The notes under the pieces are model-generated. The model made no database searches, had not been told where the DNA came from, and saw only the letters and a program-made list of their open reading frames with translations. DNA of 64,000 nucleotides from Anaeromyces robustus (Eukaryota; Neocallimastigomycota; Neocallimastigomycetes; Neocallimastigales; Neocallimastigaceae), in NCBI GenBank assembly GCA_002104895.1, contig MCFG01000034.1, forward strand, positions 114,501 to 178,500, read 5' to 3'. This document shows, one piece after another, positions 48,995-60,606 of the stretch. Within the stretch, counting starts at the first letter, position 1, and each line of letters starts with the position of its first letter. A program made the translations under genes and the position numbers.

Positions 48995-51013
48995 ATGGAT
49001 AATGAAATAACAAAAATAATAGATTCAGAACATTTAGGAACATTTCCTATACATAAATGTGTTTTCCGTAATGATAGTGAAACTCTTAAAAAATTGTTAA
49101 CATATGAAGACATACAAAAAAGAATCAATGAAGAAGATAATCATGGAAATACACCTATTCATCTAGCAATTATGTTAGATCGTCGTAATTGTATATTAGT
49201 ATTAATTAAAAATGGTTGTGATGTAATTTCAAAAAATAAACTAGGATGGAATATAACTGAAGAAGCTACTATGCTTGGAGATGTTGATATTCTCGAAAAA
49301 ATTATGAAAAAAAAATATATGATTTATGTTGGAAAAACTACTGATATGATAAAAGAGTGGACTGAAATATTACCTGTTGTATATTTTAAATTTAAAATTA
49401 GAGTAAAAAGTACATTATCATTATTTAAAATGCTTGGTTTAAAAGATACTATAGAAATCATAAAAAAGGGTAATTCCTTAAGAATTAATACTACTATTGA
49501 TGGATTTGAAAATCATTTTGGTATGTTGAAAATTCATAGAGGAAAAATATCTTTAGTATTTAAGTATGATGAGACACATGATTGCCACAAAATATATTTA
49601 ATTGATAATAAGAAAAAATGTTATAGAAATTGTAATCCTGAACCACCTCAATGGTTTATAGACATCTTATTAAGAACAAAACTTGATGTTAAAACATTGT
49701 ATAAATACTATTTTGATATAAATAATATTATTGTTAAACCTAAAAAGCGTGCATTGTTCGGCAAAAACAAAAACGTTTTAAAACTTATAGATGGAAGATC
49801 TTTTAAAACTGAAAAATATTATTATGATAATTTAACATTCATTACCCGTAAAAGAGAAAATGAAATTATAATCGGTGATTATCCTAGTGAAATTAATACC
49901 AATGTTTTGAAAGTTGTCAGTAAAAAGAAAAAAAAAATTTCAACTAAAATTTTGGCAAATAAATTCAACAACAAAAAAGGAGAAGAGGAAAGAGACGATG
50001 AAGAAGAAGATTTTGATGATGAAGATGATGATGAATTTTTTATGGATGACATTGATAATGAAAAAATAAATGATGATATGTTTTTAATTAATACTGAAAT
50101 TTTAAATGATTATCAAGAAAGAAAAAAGGCTGGAAAAGTAGAACCAAGTATGTTTGAAAGCATAATTAATGAAAATACAGTTAAAGATGGAAAAATTTCT
50201 GAAGAAACTGAAAATTTATTAATAAGATATTTCAATGAAGGACATGATGATAAAGGAAATGAATTAACAAAAGATGATATTATATATATTTATCTTACAC
50301 TACCTGATTTCTTTACTAATGCCTTCAAGCGTAAATTTGAAACTGATAACCTTAGTAAAAGATTTTCATATATAAAGCAAGTTATGAAAGACAAAAAGAA
50401 TGAAGGAATCAAATATGAAGTCTTTGACAATAATGATAAAGGTAAAACAGAAATAGTTGAATTAGATAATAAAGAAAGTGATGATATTGATTTAGATTCA
50501 GTATTATTTGATAATATGAAAAAGGATGAAAAAAATAAAAATAATGAAATTAAAAAGAAATTAGATGGAAAAAAGAAACTTACTGAAGAAGAATATTTCG
50601 ATACTAATAATACAGAATTATTACATGTTGGAAGAGTTATGACTGTTAATGAAGAATATAGAGTATTAAAAAAACTTTTGAAAGTTTGGTTAACAAAAGA
50701 AAATGAATTTCCTATTAACTTTAATCATTTTTATCCATTCATAAAATATATATACAATATTATTTTTGATATGATTGGTCCATCGAATCTTAATGAACAA
50801 TTACAAAAAGGAGAACATCATGAAACTTTTGAAAATATAATAAAATGTAATAAATTCCCTATTAAATATTCTTATGCTATTTCATCAGTTTCCAAAATTG
50901 AATTAAGAACTGTAGATTGTCAGATCGATGGTAATAAAATTCCAGATAATTTATTTGAAATTCCAGAAAATTATACATTTAATGAAAATACTTTCTATGA
51001 AAATATTAGATAA
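48995..51013 (+). CDS. ANKRD13-like ankyrin/GPCR-chaperone-domain protein
   Basis: 672 residues, single exon. Two to three ankyrin repeats (residues ~14-110: FPIHKCVFRNDSETLKKLL, GNTPIHLAIMLDRRNCILVL, GWNITEEATMLGDVDILEKI) are followed by the region typical of ANKRD13 proteins (PF11904 GPCR-chaperone): MIKEWTEILPVVYFKFKI, LRINTTIDGFENHF, ITRKRENEIIIGD, KLTEEEYFD, the FPI.F.HFYPFIKYI block, FPIKYSYAISSVSKIELRT and the final LFEIPENYTF. Metazoan ANKRD13 proteins bind ubiquitylated cargo at endosomes and the plasma membrane. Here the C-terminal ubiquitin-interacting motifs are not visible and an acidic insert (about residues 329-357) splits the domain. The cargo in this fungus is unknown. Confidence 0.8.
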   Translation: MDNEITKIIDSEHLGTFPIHKCVFRNDSETLKKLLTYEDIQKRINEEDNHGNTPIHLAIMLDRRNCILVLIKNGCDVISKNKLGWNITEEATMLGDVDILEKIMKKKYMIYVGKTTDMIKEWTEILPVVYFKFKIRVKSTLSLFKMLGLKDTIEIIKKGNSLRINTTIDGFENHFGMLKIHRGKISLVFKYDETHDCHKIYLIDNKKKCYRNCNPEPPQWFIDILLRTKLDVKTLYKYYFDINNIIVKPKKRALFGKNKNVLKLIDGRSFKTEKYYYDNLTFITRKRENEIIIGDYPSEINTNVLKVVSKKKKKISTKILANKFNNKKGEEERDDEEEDFDDEDDDEFFMDDIDNEKINDDMFLINTEILNDYQERKKAGKVEPSMFESIINENTVKDGKISEETENLLIRYFNEGHDDKGNELTKDDIIYIYLTLPDFFTNAFKRKFETDNLSKRFSYIKQVMKDKKNEGIKYEVFDNNDKGKTEIVELDNKESDDIDLDSVLFDNMKKDEKNKNNEIKKKLDGKKKLTEEEYFDTNNTELLHVGRVMTVNEEYRVLKKLLKVWLTKENEFPINFNHFYPFIKYIYNIIFDMIGPSNLNEQLQKGEHHETFENIIKCNKFPIKYSYAISSVSKIELRTVDCQIDGNKIPDNLFEIPENYTFNENTFYENIR

Positions 51014-51039
51014 ATAATAAAATAAAAAAAAAAAATTAT

Positions 51040-51210
51040 TTAATTTTTTCTATGAAAATATTTTAAATTCAGATCGACGGTAATAAAATTCCAGATAATT
51101 TATTTGAAATTCCAGAAAATTATACATTTAATGAAAATACTTCTATGAAAATATTAGATAAATAATAAAATAAAATAAAAAAAATTAATTTTTTCTATGA
51201 AAATATTAAA
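51040..51210 (+). repeat. Duplicated 3' end of the ANKRD13-like gene
   Basis: 51070-51178 repeats 50921-51028 with one substitution in cagatcga(t/c)gg and one deleted T that would break the frame. A further short copy of ttttttctatgaaaatatta follows near 51188. The period is about 149 bp. Confidence 0.85.
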
Positions 51211-52084
51211 TAAGTAAAAATAAAATATAATAAAATAAAATAAAATAAAATAAAATATATATTTTTTATAAAAATATTAGATAAATAATAAATTTTATAA
51301 TCTATTAAAATTAATAATATTTAAAATATATATAATAACTAAAAAAAAAAATAATGATAATAATTTAAAAGTCAAAATAAAAATAAGTAAATAAAAATTA
51401 TAATCTATTAGTGGTTTATCTTTTAGTTTAGAACAATAATTGAAAAAAAAAAAAAAAAAAAAAAAAATAGATAAATAATATATAGTAAATAATAATAATT
51501 ATGAAAAATATAATAAAATAATCAACCAAATAATAATAAATATATAAATTATTAAATAAATAATTAAAAAAAATATTAAAAAAATAAATAAATAATAAAA
51601 TTTTAAATAAATTAGTAAAAATAAAAAAAAAATAAAAAAAAATAAAAAAAAATAAAAAAAAATAAAAAAAAAAAAAATAAAAAAAAAAAAAAAATAAAAA
51701 TAAAATATTTAATTAAACTATATTTATTCTTTTCATTATTCATGGATTAAAAAATTTTCGAAAAGAAAGCAGCAAATTACTTAAAAACTATTTAATTAAT
51801 TTTCAACTAAACAACACTAGTCCCTTTTGATAATCGACTTAATTTATTTATATGTTTTAAACCATTTACTAATTAGAAAAAATGTTATTTTCGGAATATA
51901 TATAATTAAAATATATTCCTTATATACTGTAATTTTTTAATAGTTAATAAAAATGTATTTTTATATGTATATTATACATTTTTCATTTTAATACCATTAC
52001 AAAAAAATAAATTAATTATTTTATTTTTTAATATAGACTTTTTAAAAAATTTTTAAATTCATTATTATATTTATTTACGCATTT
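51211..52084. other. AT-rich intergenic DNA
   Basis: Contains taaaa runs and an aaaaaaat array (51615-51700). No gene is seen. Confidence 0.6.
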
Positions 52085-52265
52085 ATCTTTAGGTAAGGAT
52101 CAGCAGTTGTATAATAGAGGGTTGCGGCCTCTAATATACGGGTTTCCTTAATCAATGAAAAACTCATATAACAACCCATTTTGCATCATTTTTACTTGAA
52201 GAAATGCTCTTTGGCATTTCTTTCAGGTAAGAATTTACCTACAGATGAATGTAAGGATTAAATTA
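52085..52265. other. Isolated GC-richer segment, unassigned
   Basis: Stands out from the flanks. It has a 9-bp hairpin (aagaaatgc at 52199-52207, gcatttctt at 52214-52222) and a GGGTTG/CAACCC pair. On the minus strand broken frames read MPKSISSSKNDAKWVV and, after a shift, IKETRILEATLYYTTADPYL. It could be a gene scrap of the same foreign origin as 52696-53629, or a structured RNA. I could not match it to a known spliceosomal RNA. Confidence 0.35.
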
Positions 52266-52695
52266 TTTCTAACAATTTTCATTTTTATATATTTTTTTAA
52301 AATTTATTACTAATCTATTTTTAGTGAGTCATTAACAACCAATTAAAATCATTTTAAATTTTTTTCTTTATTTTTTTTTTTTTCTTTTTGTTTGTTTTAT
52401 TAAATTATTAATAAATTTTTTTTAATTCTATATACTACAAAATTATTGGTTAATCATTTTTAATATCTATAATATGATTGGATTAAGTTTTTATTTCAGA
52501 AAGAAATATAAAATTTACAAATTTTTTTTTAATGATTAAATATCTAGTTGTAATTTTGAAATGGAAAATTATTAAGAAAAAGATGTAGATATTTAAACTA
52601 TTAAGTATATTTTAAAGTATATCCATTTGTAATATAAAGGAATATCAGATAGTTCATATATGTAATACTAGGAAATCGCTTTATCGATATAAACT
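52266..52695. other. AT-rich spacer
   Basis: Host-like composition until about 52660, where GC content rises sharply. No gene is seen. Confidence 0.5.
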
Positions 52696-53629
52696 ATGTA
52701 TTCTGTGGCTCCGGTATTTAATCAGATCATTACAGATCACGCCGGGAATAAATCCTGATTGTTCTCGGAGTTGGGAGAGATAAGAGGTAGTGATGCAGAT
52801 CGAGATTTTGCTAGTAAATATATTGAACTTTATGGAGACAATGGATTGGTTGGTGAAGATAGGAAAAAGGTTTTTCGTGCTATTGTTCCACAGAAAAAAC
52901 AGGTGATAACGGGAGCGGCGGCCTATGTTGTAAAAACTCTTTTTGGCATGGCAAAGCACGAAGTTTATGAGACATCAACGTTGGATGAGTGTGTTAGAAT
53001 GGCAACCCTTTTGGTAACAGATGTTCCCCAAATGTATGATGTGCAGCGAGTACTACAGGTAGCTAGCGATATGCAAAAGAGAAGAAAAGAGTTTGCTTCT
53101 CCTTTGCATGGTGTATGCAGTGAATGAATGAATAAAAGTGCTCTTCTGGAAAATGGAATTTCTAATAAAAATCAAACGTGTTGGTCAACTGTTGCAAATG
53201 CTGAAAGGTGGGCTGCTGATATATAATATTAGATAGGTATGCTGATAATTCCTATAAATTAGCCGAATCTTTATTGCTTGCTCAGTCTATTGGTAGTTCG
53301 ATTGATGATAGCAAAAGAGTAAATTCATCCATGATTATTGATGCAATTGGTTTGCTTAGTACAGAAAGAAATGGACATTCTTCCGATGCTAGTAATTTGT
53401 TGCAGAAACTAAAGATAGCATTAGATACCTCAAAAATGAGATACCTTTTGAAATGAAAATCCTAATACTAACGTTATCGATTTTATGAGAGTCGGTTTCC
53501 TACCTCAGATTTGTTTTTACGAAAATGAACAGATTTTTGTTTTAAAAATTTTATGAATCAACATTTTAAAACTTTTAATGATGACAGTTATTTTCTTAAA
53601 TGGTATAATTACCACGAAAAAATAGTTCG
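52696..53629 (+). pseudogene. Broken gene of foreign composition, unknown family
   Basis: From the ATG at 52696 (MYSVAPVFNQIITDHAGNKS) a frame runs to about 53220, interrupted only by TGA at 52756 and TGA at 53125. TAA/TAG and a frameshift follow near 53220-53230; a second frame continues to TGA at 53454, and two more shifted pieces run to ~53629. GC-rich codons (GCG, CAG, ACG, GTG, CGG) are used freely, unlike every other gene here. The product has stretches such as KKQVITGAAAYVVKTLFGMA and ERNGHSSDASNLLQKLK, without motifs I recognise. Origins to consider: bacterium, plasmid or phage, a virus-derived integration, or an organism reading TGA as Trp. It is dead under the standard code. Confidence 0.55.
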
Positions 53630-53701
53630 GTAGGTGATCATCAATTAAATATATATATAATTATATTTAAGAAATAACAATGAAATATTTGGTATCATAT
53701 A

Positions 53702-53783
53702 AAGGATGACTTAGGCATTTGACTTTATTTTCCTTTTTGGAAATGACGAAAAACCACTAGCTACCTTAAACTTTATCACTGAT
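53702..53783 (+). ncRNA. Box C/D-like snoRNA, intronic copy 1
   Basis: An 82-nt block starts aggatgacttaggcatttga and ends in ctgat. It has a C-box-like aGGATGA, a C'-like AATGACGA, a D'-like TTGA and a terminal D box CTGA. The flanks tttggtat and ataccaaa form a closing stem. It lies in a GT-AG intron (53630-53877), with 94 nt from the D box to the 3' splice site. C box differs from RUGAUGA at one position. The candidate guide ctaccttaaactttatca lies directly before the D box; the target is not known. Confidence 0.65.
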
Positions 53784-53877
53784 ATATATACCAAATATTA
53801 AAAGTTGTTGTTATAATATTAAACATTTAAATAATAAAAATATATTAATTTTTTTTATACTTTTGATTACTTATTAG

Positions 53878-53929
53878 GTAATGATATTGGCGTAGATCCA
53901 AACAAAAAATAATTGAATATTATTAAAAA
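53878..53929 (+). other. Short exon of the snoRNA host transcript
   Basis: A 52-nt exon between acceptor ttattag and donor GTAAAT. It contains stops in the frames that would continue from upstream, so the host is probably non-coding. Confidence 0.4.
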
Positions 53930-53981
53930 GTAAATAAAAATATTTTTTTTAAAGATAAATAAATATTTGTTATATTTATTA

Positions 53982-54062
53982 AGGATGACTTAGGCATTTG
54001 ACTTTATTTTCCTTTTTGGAAATGACGAAAAACCACTAGCTACCTTAAACTTTATTACTGAA
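53982..54062 (+). ncRNA. Box C/D-like snoRNA, intronic copy 2
   Basis: Differs from copy 1 only next to the D box (tttattactga against tttatcactga). The flanking stem has a different sequence but still pairs: atttgttatatttatt with aataaatataacaaat. It sits in intron 53930-54155, 93 nt before the 3' splice site. Confidence 0.65.
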
Positions 54063-54155
54063 ATAAATATAACAAATAGAAATTGTTTTTTTTTTTTTTA
54101 TTTTAAAAATAAATTTCTATTAATGAATGTTTGTTATTTATAACCTTAAATATAG

Positions 54156-54223
54156 GAATATTTGTGAGATTTTTTAATAATCCTTAAAACACTGTGAAAG
54201 ATATTGATAAAGATAATGAAAAG
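54156..54223 (+). other. Second short exon of the snoRNA host transcript
   Basis: A 68-nt exon between tatag and GTGAAT. No continuous frame links it to the neighbouring exons. Confidence 0.4.
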
Positions 54224-54272
54224 GTGAATATTAATTTTTTTAAATATAAAATGTTTCAATTTTAAATAATAG

Positions 54273-54353
54273 AGGATGACTTAGGCATTTGACTTTATTT
54301 TCCTTTTTGGAAATGACGAAAAACCACTAGCTACCTTAAACTTTACTACTGAT
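54273..54353 (+). ncRNA. Box C/D-like snoRNA, intronic copy 3
   Basis: Same core as copies 1 and 2, with tttactactgat at the end. The stem tttcaattttaaataata pairs with tattatttaaaattgaaa. Intron 54224-54449; 96 nt from the D box to the 3' splice site. Confidence 0.65.
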
Positions 54354-54449
54354 ATTATTTAAAATTGAAATTGAAATATTTTAAAAAAAATTTTTTTAAA
54401 AATAAATATGAATATATTATTAATTTATTAATATATATTAATTTTTTAG

Positions 54450-54852
54450 GTAAATAAGCCATTTTTATTTTTTAATTATATTTAAAATAAATGTTAAAAA
54501 AAAACGAAATTGTAAAAATGTATAATAATAAAATAAAATAAAATAAAATAAAATAAAATAAAATAAAATAAAATAAAATAAATGTTTTTTTTTTTTTTTT
54601 TTTTTTTTGTTATGAATTTTTATTAATATATTTTGTTTTACAAATTAATCTTTTATAAGATAAAATAAAATAAAAATTGTAATTATAATATATAAACATG
54701 ATTTATATTTAGACTATACAGTTTTAATAATAAAATATTATTAATTTTAATTCAGTATCTAATATTTGTTTTTAATTTATAAATCATTAAAAATAAATGT
54801 ATAAGTAAAATAAAATAATAAAAAATATATAAATATATAAATATTTATTTAT
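54450..54852. other. AT-rich intergenic DNA
   Basis: aaaat array at 54530-54580 and poly(T) at 54583-54608. It includes the 3' region of the bZIP gene. No gene is seen. Confidence 0.6.
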
Positions 54853-57178
54853 TTAGAATAAAAAATTTAAATTATTCTTATTAAAAATTTTAGTTGGTGA
54901 ATCATTATCCAAGTTTAAAGACGAAATAGCTTCACTAGATATCTTAGAAGGAGTGTCAGGTGTTGACGAATCATCATTTTCTTTATTGATTAATTCCTGA
55001 AAATTACTAGTAGAAGAGCAAAGTGATGTTATTGATTGGTTGTTGAAATTTCTTGAAAATGAAGGACTATTGATAGTATTAGTATTTGTAGTAATATTAT
55101 TACTATTATGATTATTATTATCATTCTTTCTATTATTCTTATTATCATTAATATCATTGTTATTATGATTATTATGATTATGATTATTATTATTGTTGTT
55201 GTTGTAATTATTATTATTATTATTGGTTTTTTTATTTTTATTACTGTTATGATTATTTTCTCTTATATTTCTATCATTGTTATCATCATTAGTATTAATT
55301 TCATTTTTGTTATTATTATAATTACTATTATTAAAATAATCACCCTGATTATTACTCTCATTTTTGTCATTATCAATAATATTTTCTTCTTCTATAGTAT
55401 TATTAGTATTATCACTTTTACATTCTTTTTCATTCTCTTTATCGTTTATTTTATTTATATTTATTTTATTTATATTATTGTTTTTATATGGTGATTTTTG
55501 AAGTATTTTCATCATTTCAAAATTAAAATTTGACATTAAAGGAAAAAAAGGTGTTGCTGATAATATTGAAGAAGATGGTGATGGTGATGAAGTAAATGAT
55601 GGTGATGGTGATGATGATGATTCTTGTGGTGATGATGATGGTGATGATGATACTTGTGGTATTGAAAAAGGTATTTGTAGAGAAGATGTAGATGTAGAAA
55701 TGGGCATTCCTGAATTTAAAGTATTTTGAGAAAAAAGTTCAAAAGGTGATGAGAAGTTAGTCGAAAAATTAAATGAAGGAAAAGAAGATGAATTTGTATT
55801 ACTAGAGTTAAGAGTATTAGAAATAACAGCATTAGAATTTATAGTATTAGAATTTGTAGTATTAGAATTCACAGTATTAGAATTCATAGTATTAGAATTC
55901 ATAGTATTAGAACTCATAGTATTAGAATTCGTAGTATTAGAACTCATAGTATTAGAATTCGTAGTATTAGAACTCATAGTATTAGAATTCGTAGTATTAG
56001 AATTCATAGTATTAGAATTTGTAGTATTAGAATTAATCGCATTAGAAGTATTAAATTGTTGTTGATTTTGTTGATATTGTTGATATAATTGTTGATATTG
56101 ATGATATTGTTGATATAACATATGATCATTTTGTAATTGTTGTAATTGAAATTGAAGTTGAAGTTGAAATTGCATTTGAAATTGTTGTTGATAATATTGT
56201 TCTAAATCTTTAGAGTAAATAATAATTAATAATAAAAAAATTAATAATAAAAAAAAAAATAATAATGACTTTTTCTTATTTTTTTGTTTTTACAATTATT
56301 AATTTATATATATTAAATATAAATTATAACAATAATTAAATTACCTATATTATTATTTCCATTAAAATAATTAGAATAATTATTAATTGATGAATATGGA
56401 AAATCAATCATGGCTGGATTATTATTAAACATAAAATTATTATATTTTCTTTTATTTGGCGACATTACAAAATAATTACTATTATTAACCATAGGAATAC
56501 CACTAATAAAGTTTGCTTTTTTATCTTTTTTAATATCATTAAAGTCATTATTAAAATTATTATTATTAAAATTATTATTAATATTATTAACATAATTATT
56601 ATTTATATTATTAACATAATTATTATTTATATTATTGTTATTTATATTAAAAAATTTATATATAAATCAGATCATATACAATACATACTGTTCAGATCAT
56701 TGAAATTATTTTGAAAACATTCTATTCACATATACAAAAATTATATTAATAATTATATAATATAGTAGCGTTTTTATTTCTATATATATTAATATATTAA
56801 TATTATTATTTATTAATAAAAAAAAATATTATTTTACCATTTTCATATAAATCGTTTGGCTTTCTCATATTTTCAAATGTTCTATTTTTAAGATTTGGTG
56901 AATTTAAAAAAGTTGTTCCTAACATAGGTTTAGGTGATGATGAATTAGAAAAAAAGGAATTAAATTTTTCATTCAAAATATTAGATGATTTAGTTGGTGA
57001 TAATGATTTAAAATTTATGTTCATTTCTTGGTATTCACTTCCGTTTCCATAATTAAAATTAAAACTATTACTAAAGTTTGGTATAAAGGAATTATTACTA
57101 TTATCATCATTGTTATCTATCATATTCTTTAAATTACTATTATAATTATCGTTGTTGTTATTATTATTATTGTTGTTG

Positions 57179-57215
<37 letters not shown>

Positions 57216-58088
57216 CTGTTATATTGTCATTATCTTTACTATTAATATTACTGATATTTTCATAATCATTACTATTATTAATATTGTTTTTACTATTATT
57301 ACTGTTATTATTGTTGTTCTTTTTATTTATATTATTATCATTATTATTATTTTCATTATTGTTACTACTAGTAGTAATGGTATTTTTTGTATTATTTTTG
57401 TTATTATTATTATTAATACTGTTGTCGTTATTGTATATGTTGTTATTAGTATTATTGTTATTATTAATAGTTGTATCAATATTAGTATTATTAATAGTTC
57501 TTTTCATGTGTTCACCATTATTATTATTATTGTTGTTGTTCTTATCGTTATTGTTATAATTATTATCATTATTTATATTATTATTAGTAGTAATAGTTTT
57601 AATAGTGTTAATATTAAGATTATCATTATTATTATTGTTATTGTTGTTTTTATCAGTACTATAATTGATACTCTTGCTAATGTTGCTATTGTTGGAGTTA
57701 TTGTTATTGTTATTTAAAGTAGAATTATCACTAATAGATTTTTGTTTTTTATTATTATTATTAAGTTTTTCTAATAATAATTCTTCTAGCCATTGTATTT
57801 TTTTGTCACTTAATAATAAATGATATTTTAATTTATTATTTTCATGTTCAAGGGATTTACACCATTTTTGAATAGCTTGTTCCTCTTGTTTTTTACGTGC
57901 CCTAAATCTTGCTGATGCCTCAGTATTCCTTTTACGTTTTTCATTAAGAAATATTTCATCTTTATCTTTATTTTGATGATCCTTAGAAGTCACAGTATTA
58001 TAAATTGACTGAAGATTATTATTATTATTCTCATTATTGTTACTACTACTAGTAATGGTATTTTTAGTATTACTTTTATTATTATTAC

Positions 58089-58122
<34 letters not shown>

Positions 58123-58483
58123 ACTATTATTATTATCATTTCTAATACTATTACTACTACTACTACTACTACTATTAATGTTATTATTATTATTATTATT
58201 ATTTCTTAAATCATATGTATGATTTGTAGGGGTTAGATTTAAATATTTATCATTAATTTTGATTGAATCATAATTATTTAACTTTTGTTTTTCTAATAAA
58301 TAAAGATTTTCCTTATTATTATCTCGATCATTTGTTGTAACACTTTTTTTTTTTCTACCTCTTTTCCTTTGAGATATATCCATCATATTAAGATTGTTAT
58401 TAACTTTACCTTTATTATATTGTTTTTTATAAATATAATGAAAAATTAATTAACATATTTAATTATATAATATAATTATTATA

Positions 58484-58542
<59 letters not shown>

Positions 58543-58882
58543 ATTAATACCTTTAACAGATATATTATTAACTTGATAATCATATCCTAGTTGTGAATTA
58601 TTTGTTATATTTCTCATGGGTAATGAAGGCAAAGAATAATTATATAATGAATTAATATTATTATTATTTTCATTTAAATCAACTGGAGTATTTAAAATTG
58701 TATCTTGACTACTATCAATATTTTCAGTAGTAATAATGGATGATGAATCTACAGAAGTTTGCGATGAATTCATTATGTTATTTAAAATATTATTTTCATG
58801 ATATTTCATAGATTTAGCAACATTTTGAAAAGGTAATTGATTGAATTTTTGATCATTATCTTTTCTATTATTATTATTATTA

Positions 58883-58941
<59 letters not shown>

Positions 58942-59762
58942 TGTTAGAGTAGTATATTTACTGTCTGATAAATAATTTAAGTTTTTTGACTTTGTTGGGG
59001 TTATACAACTATTTAATAATAAAAGTTCAGTTTTTGAAAGTATATTCTTATTTCCTTTTTGATTTTGGTCATGTTGAAAATCATTTATATTCCCATTTTG
59101 TTTTTTTTTCATCAAATTATTATTTTTTTCAATTATATTTTCGTTCATCATTTTTAATAAAAATTCGTCACTTTGATTAAGATCAGAATATAATATATTT
59201 GTGTTTTGAAAAAAATCTTTGCCTTTACTTGTCGTATTACTTTCATTGTTTATACTTTTATTATTATTACTATATTGATAATTATTATCAATATCCATAA
59301 ATAAATTATTATTTATTTCTTTATTATTCTTATTATTACTACTAATACTATTACTACTACTGTAATTGTTATGATTTATTTCTTTATTATTATTATTATT
59401 ATTACCACCACTACTATTACTATTATTACTATTACTACTGTAATCATTATTATTAATTTTATTATTATTATTATTATTACCACCACTACTACTACTGTAA
59501 CTACTACTATAATCATTATTGGTAATTTCTTCATTATTCTTATTACCACTACCACTACTACCACAATAATTACTGATTTCTACATTATTCATATTATCAT
59601 TATCACTACTACCATTATAATCATTATTATTAATTTCCTTATTATTATTATTACTATTACTGTAATTTTTACTATCATTATTACTACTACTATCAATATT
59701 ATTATTACTTTTACTTTTTTTATTATTGATATGACTATTACTATCAATTTTAATATTAAAAC

Positions 59763-59840
<78 letters not shown>

Positions 59841-60606
59841 TATTATTATTATTATTATTATTATCTTCACTATTTATATAGTCATTTTGTCTTTGATTAT
59901 TTTTATATTCATTAATTATTTTCATTACTTCTTTATCAATACTAATAATATTCTTTTTGTCATCCTTTTTCTTCTTTTCCATATACTCTTCCTTAACATT
60001 TATTAATGATTTCATTTTTTTATTATCATTTTGTATATAATCATAATCATAACCATTTTCATATATATCTTGATCTTTTTTTCTTTTTTTATTATTTATA
60101 ATAATATTGTTATCAATATCATTATTAATTATTTTATCATCATCATTATCATTATTTATGTTATTTACATTCATTGAATTAATATTTTTTATTTTATATT
60201 TTTTTAATAAACTATTTTTTTGATTTTGATCTTTCGAATTAAATAATTTTTTGGTAGATAAGGATGAGTCATCATCATTATTATTATTATTTTTATTATA
60301 ATATTTCATTTTTACTGATATTAATTCGTCTCTATTCTCAGATTCAGTAGAAGGAGAAGCCGATTTTGTAGTATTAGAATTAATTTCTTTTCCTTTTTTA
60401 ATTTTTTCTTTTTTTATATTGTTTTTTTGTGATTTTTCTGTAGTGGATACTCTGAAATAGTATTTAGTTTCCTTTTTTTTAATAGGTAATTTACTTTTAT
60501 CATCTTTGTTATTTTTACATGAAGAAGAATAAAATTTTTCATTATATGATTCATTAGAAATTGCTTGATTTGATTCTTCTTTTATATTTAATTTAAATGT
60601 GCACAT
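54853..60606 (-). CDS. Very large Asn-rich bZIP transcription factor, five exons
   Basis: Exons 60606-58551, 58409-56838, 56721-56689, 56524-56345 and 56207-54853 join in a single frame (all junctions phase 1) to 1731 residues. The bZIP lies in exon 2, about residues 840-905: basic region KRNTEASARFRARKK, then a zipper with CKSLEHENNKLKYHLLL and WLEELLLEKL. The N-x-x-A-S-x-R-F-R-x-K-K signature is that of fungal Cys3/MetR/Gcn4-like factors. The rest is Asn, Ser/Thr and Gln low complexity, with short conserved-looking islands (SPNKRKYNNFMF near exon 4; SPSTPDTPSK-like Ser-Pro sites near the end). Alternatives: separate genes starting at 58386 or 60606. Exon 2's AAG acceptor and exon 4's acceptor are the weakest points. 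Nuclear regulator; targets unknown. Confidence 0.65.
58479..58545. repeat. (AAAT)n microsatellite in bZIP intron 1
   Basis: About 16 copies directly after the GTATTA donor; its translation gives a meaningless FIYLFIYL tail if the intron is not removed. Confidence 0.95.

Noticed and set aside
52085-52265. U1 or U4 snRNA gene
   Set aside because: A ttcttacctg string on the minus strand and a gcagt..aatgaaaaact string on the plus strand recall U1 and U4, but the required stem-loops and Sm site do not follow.
54853-58386. Treating the Gln/Asn-rich 440-residue frame and the bZIP frame as independent genes
   Set aside because: In-frame splice sites with agreeing phases connect them, and the ends of the separate frames read into introns. 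Kept as an alternative in the annotation.
57284-60006. Ile/Leu/Val-rich frames on the plus strand across the bZIP gene
   Set aside because: Complements of AAT (Asn) repeats. No start context, motif or conserved island.
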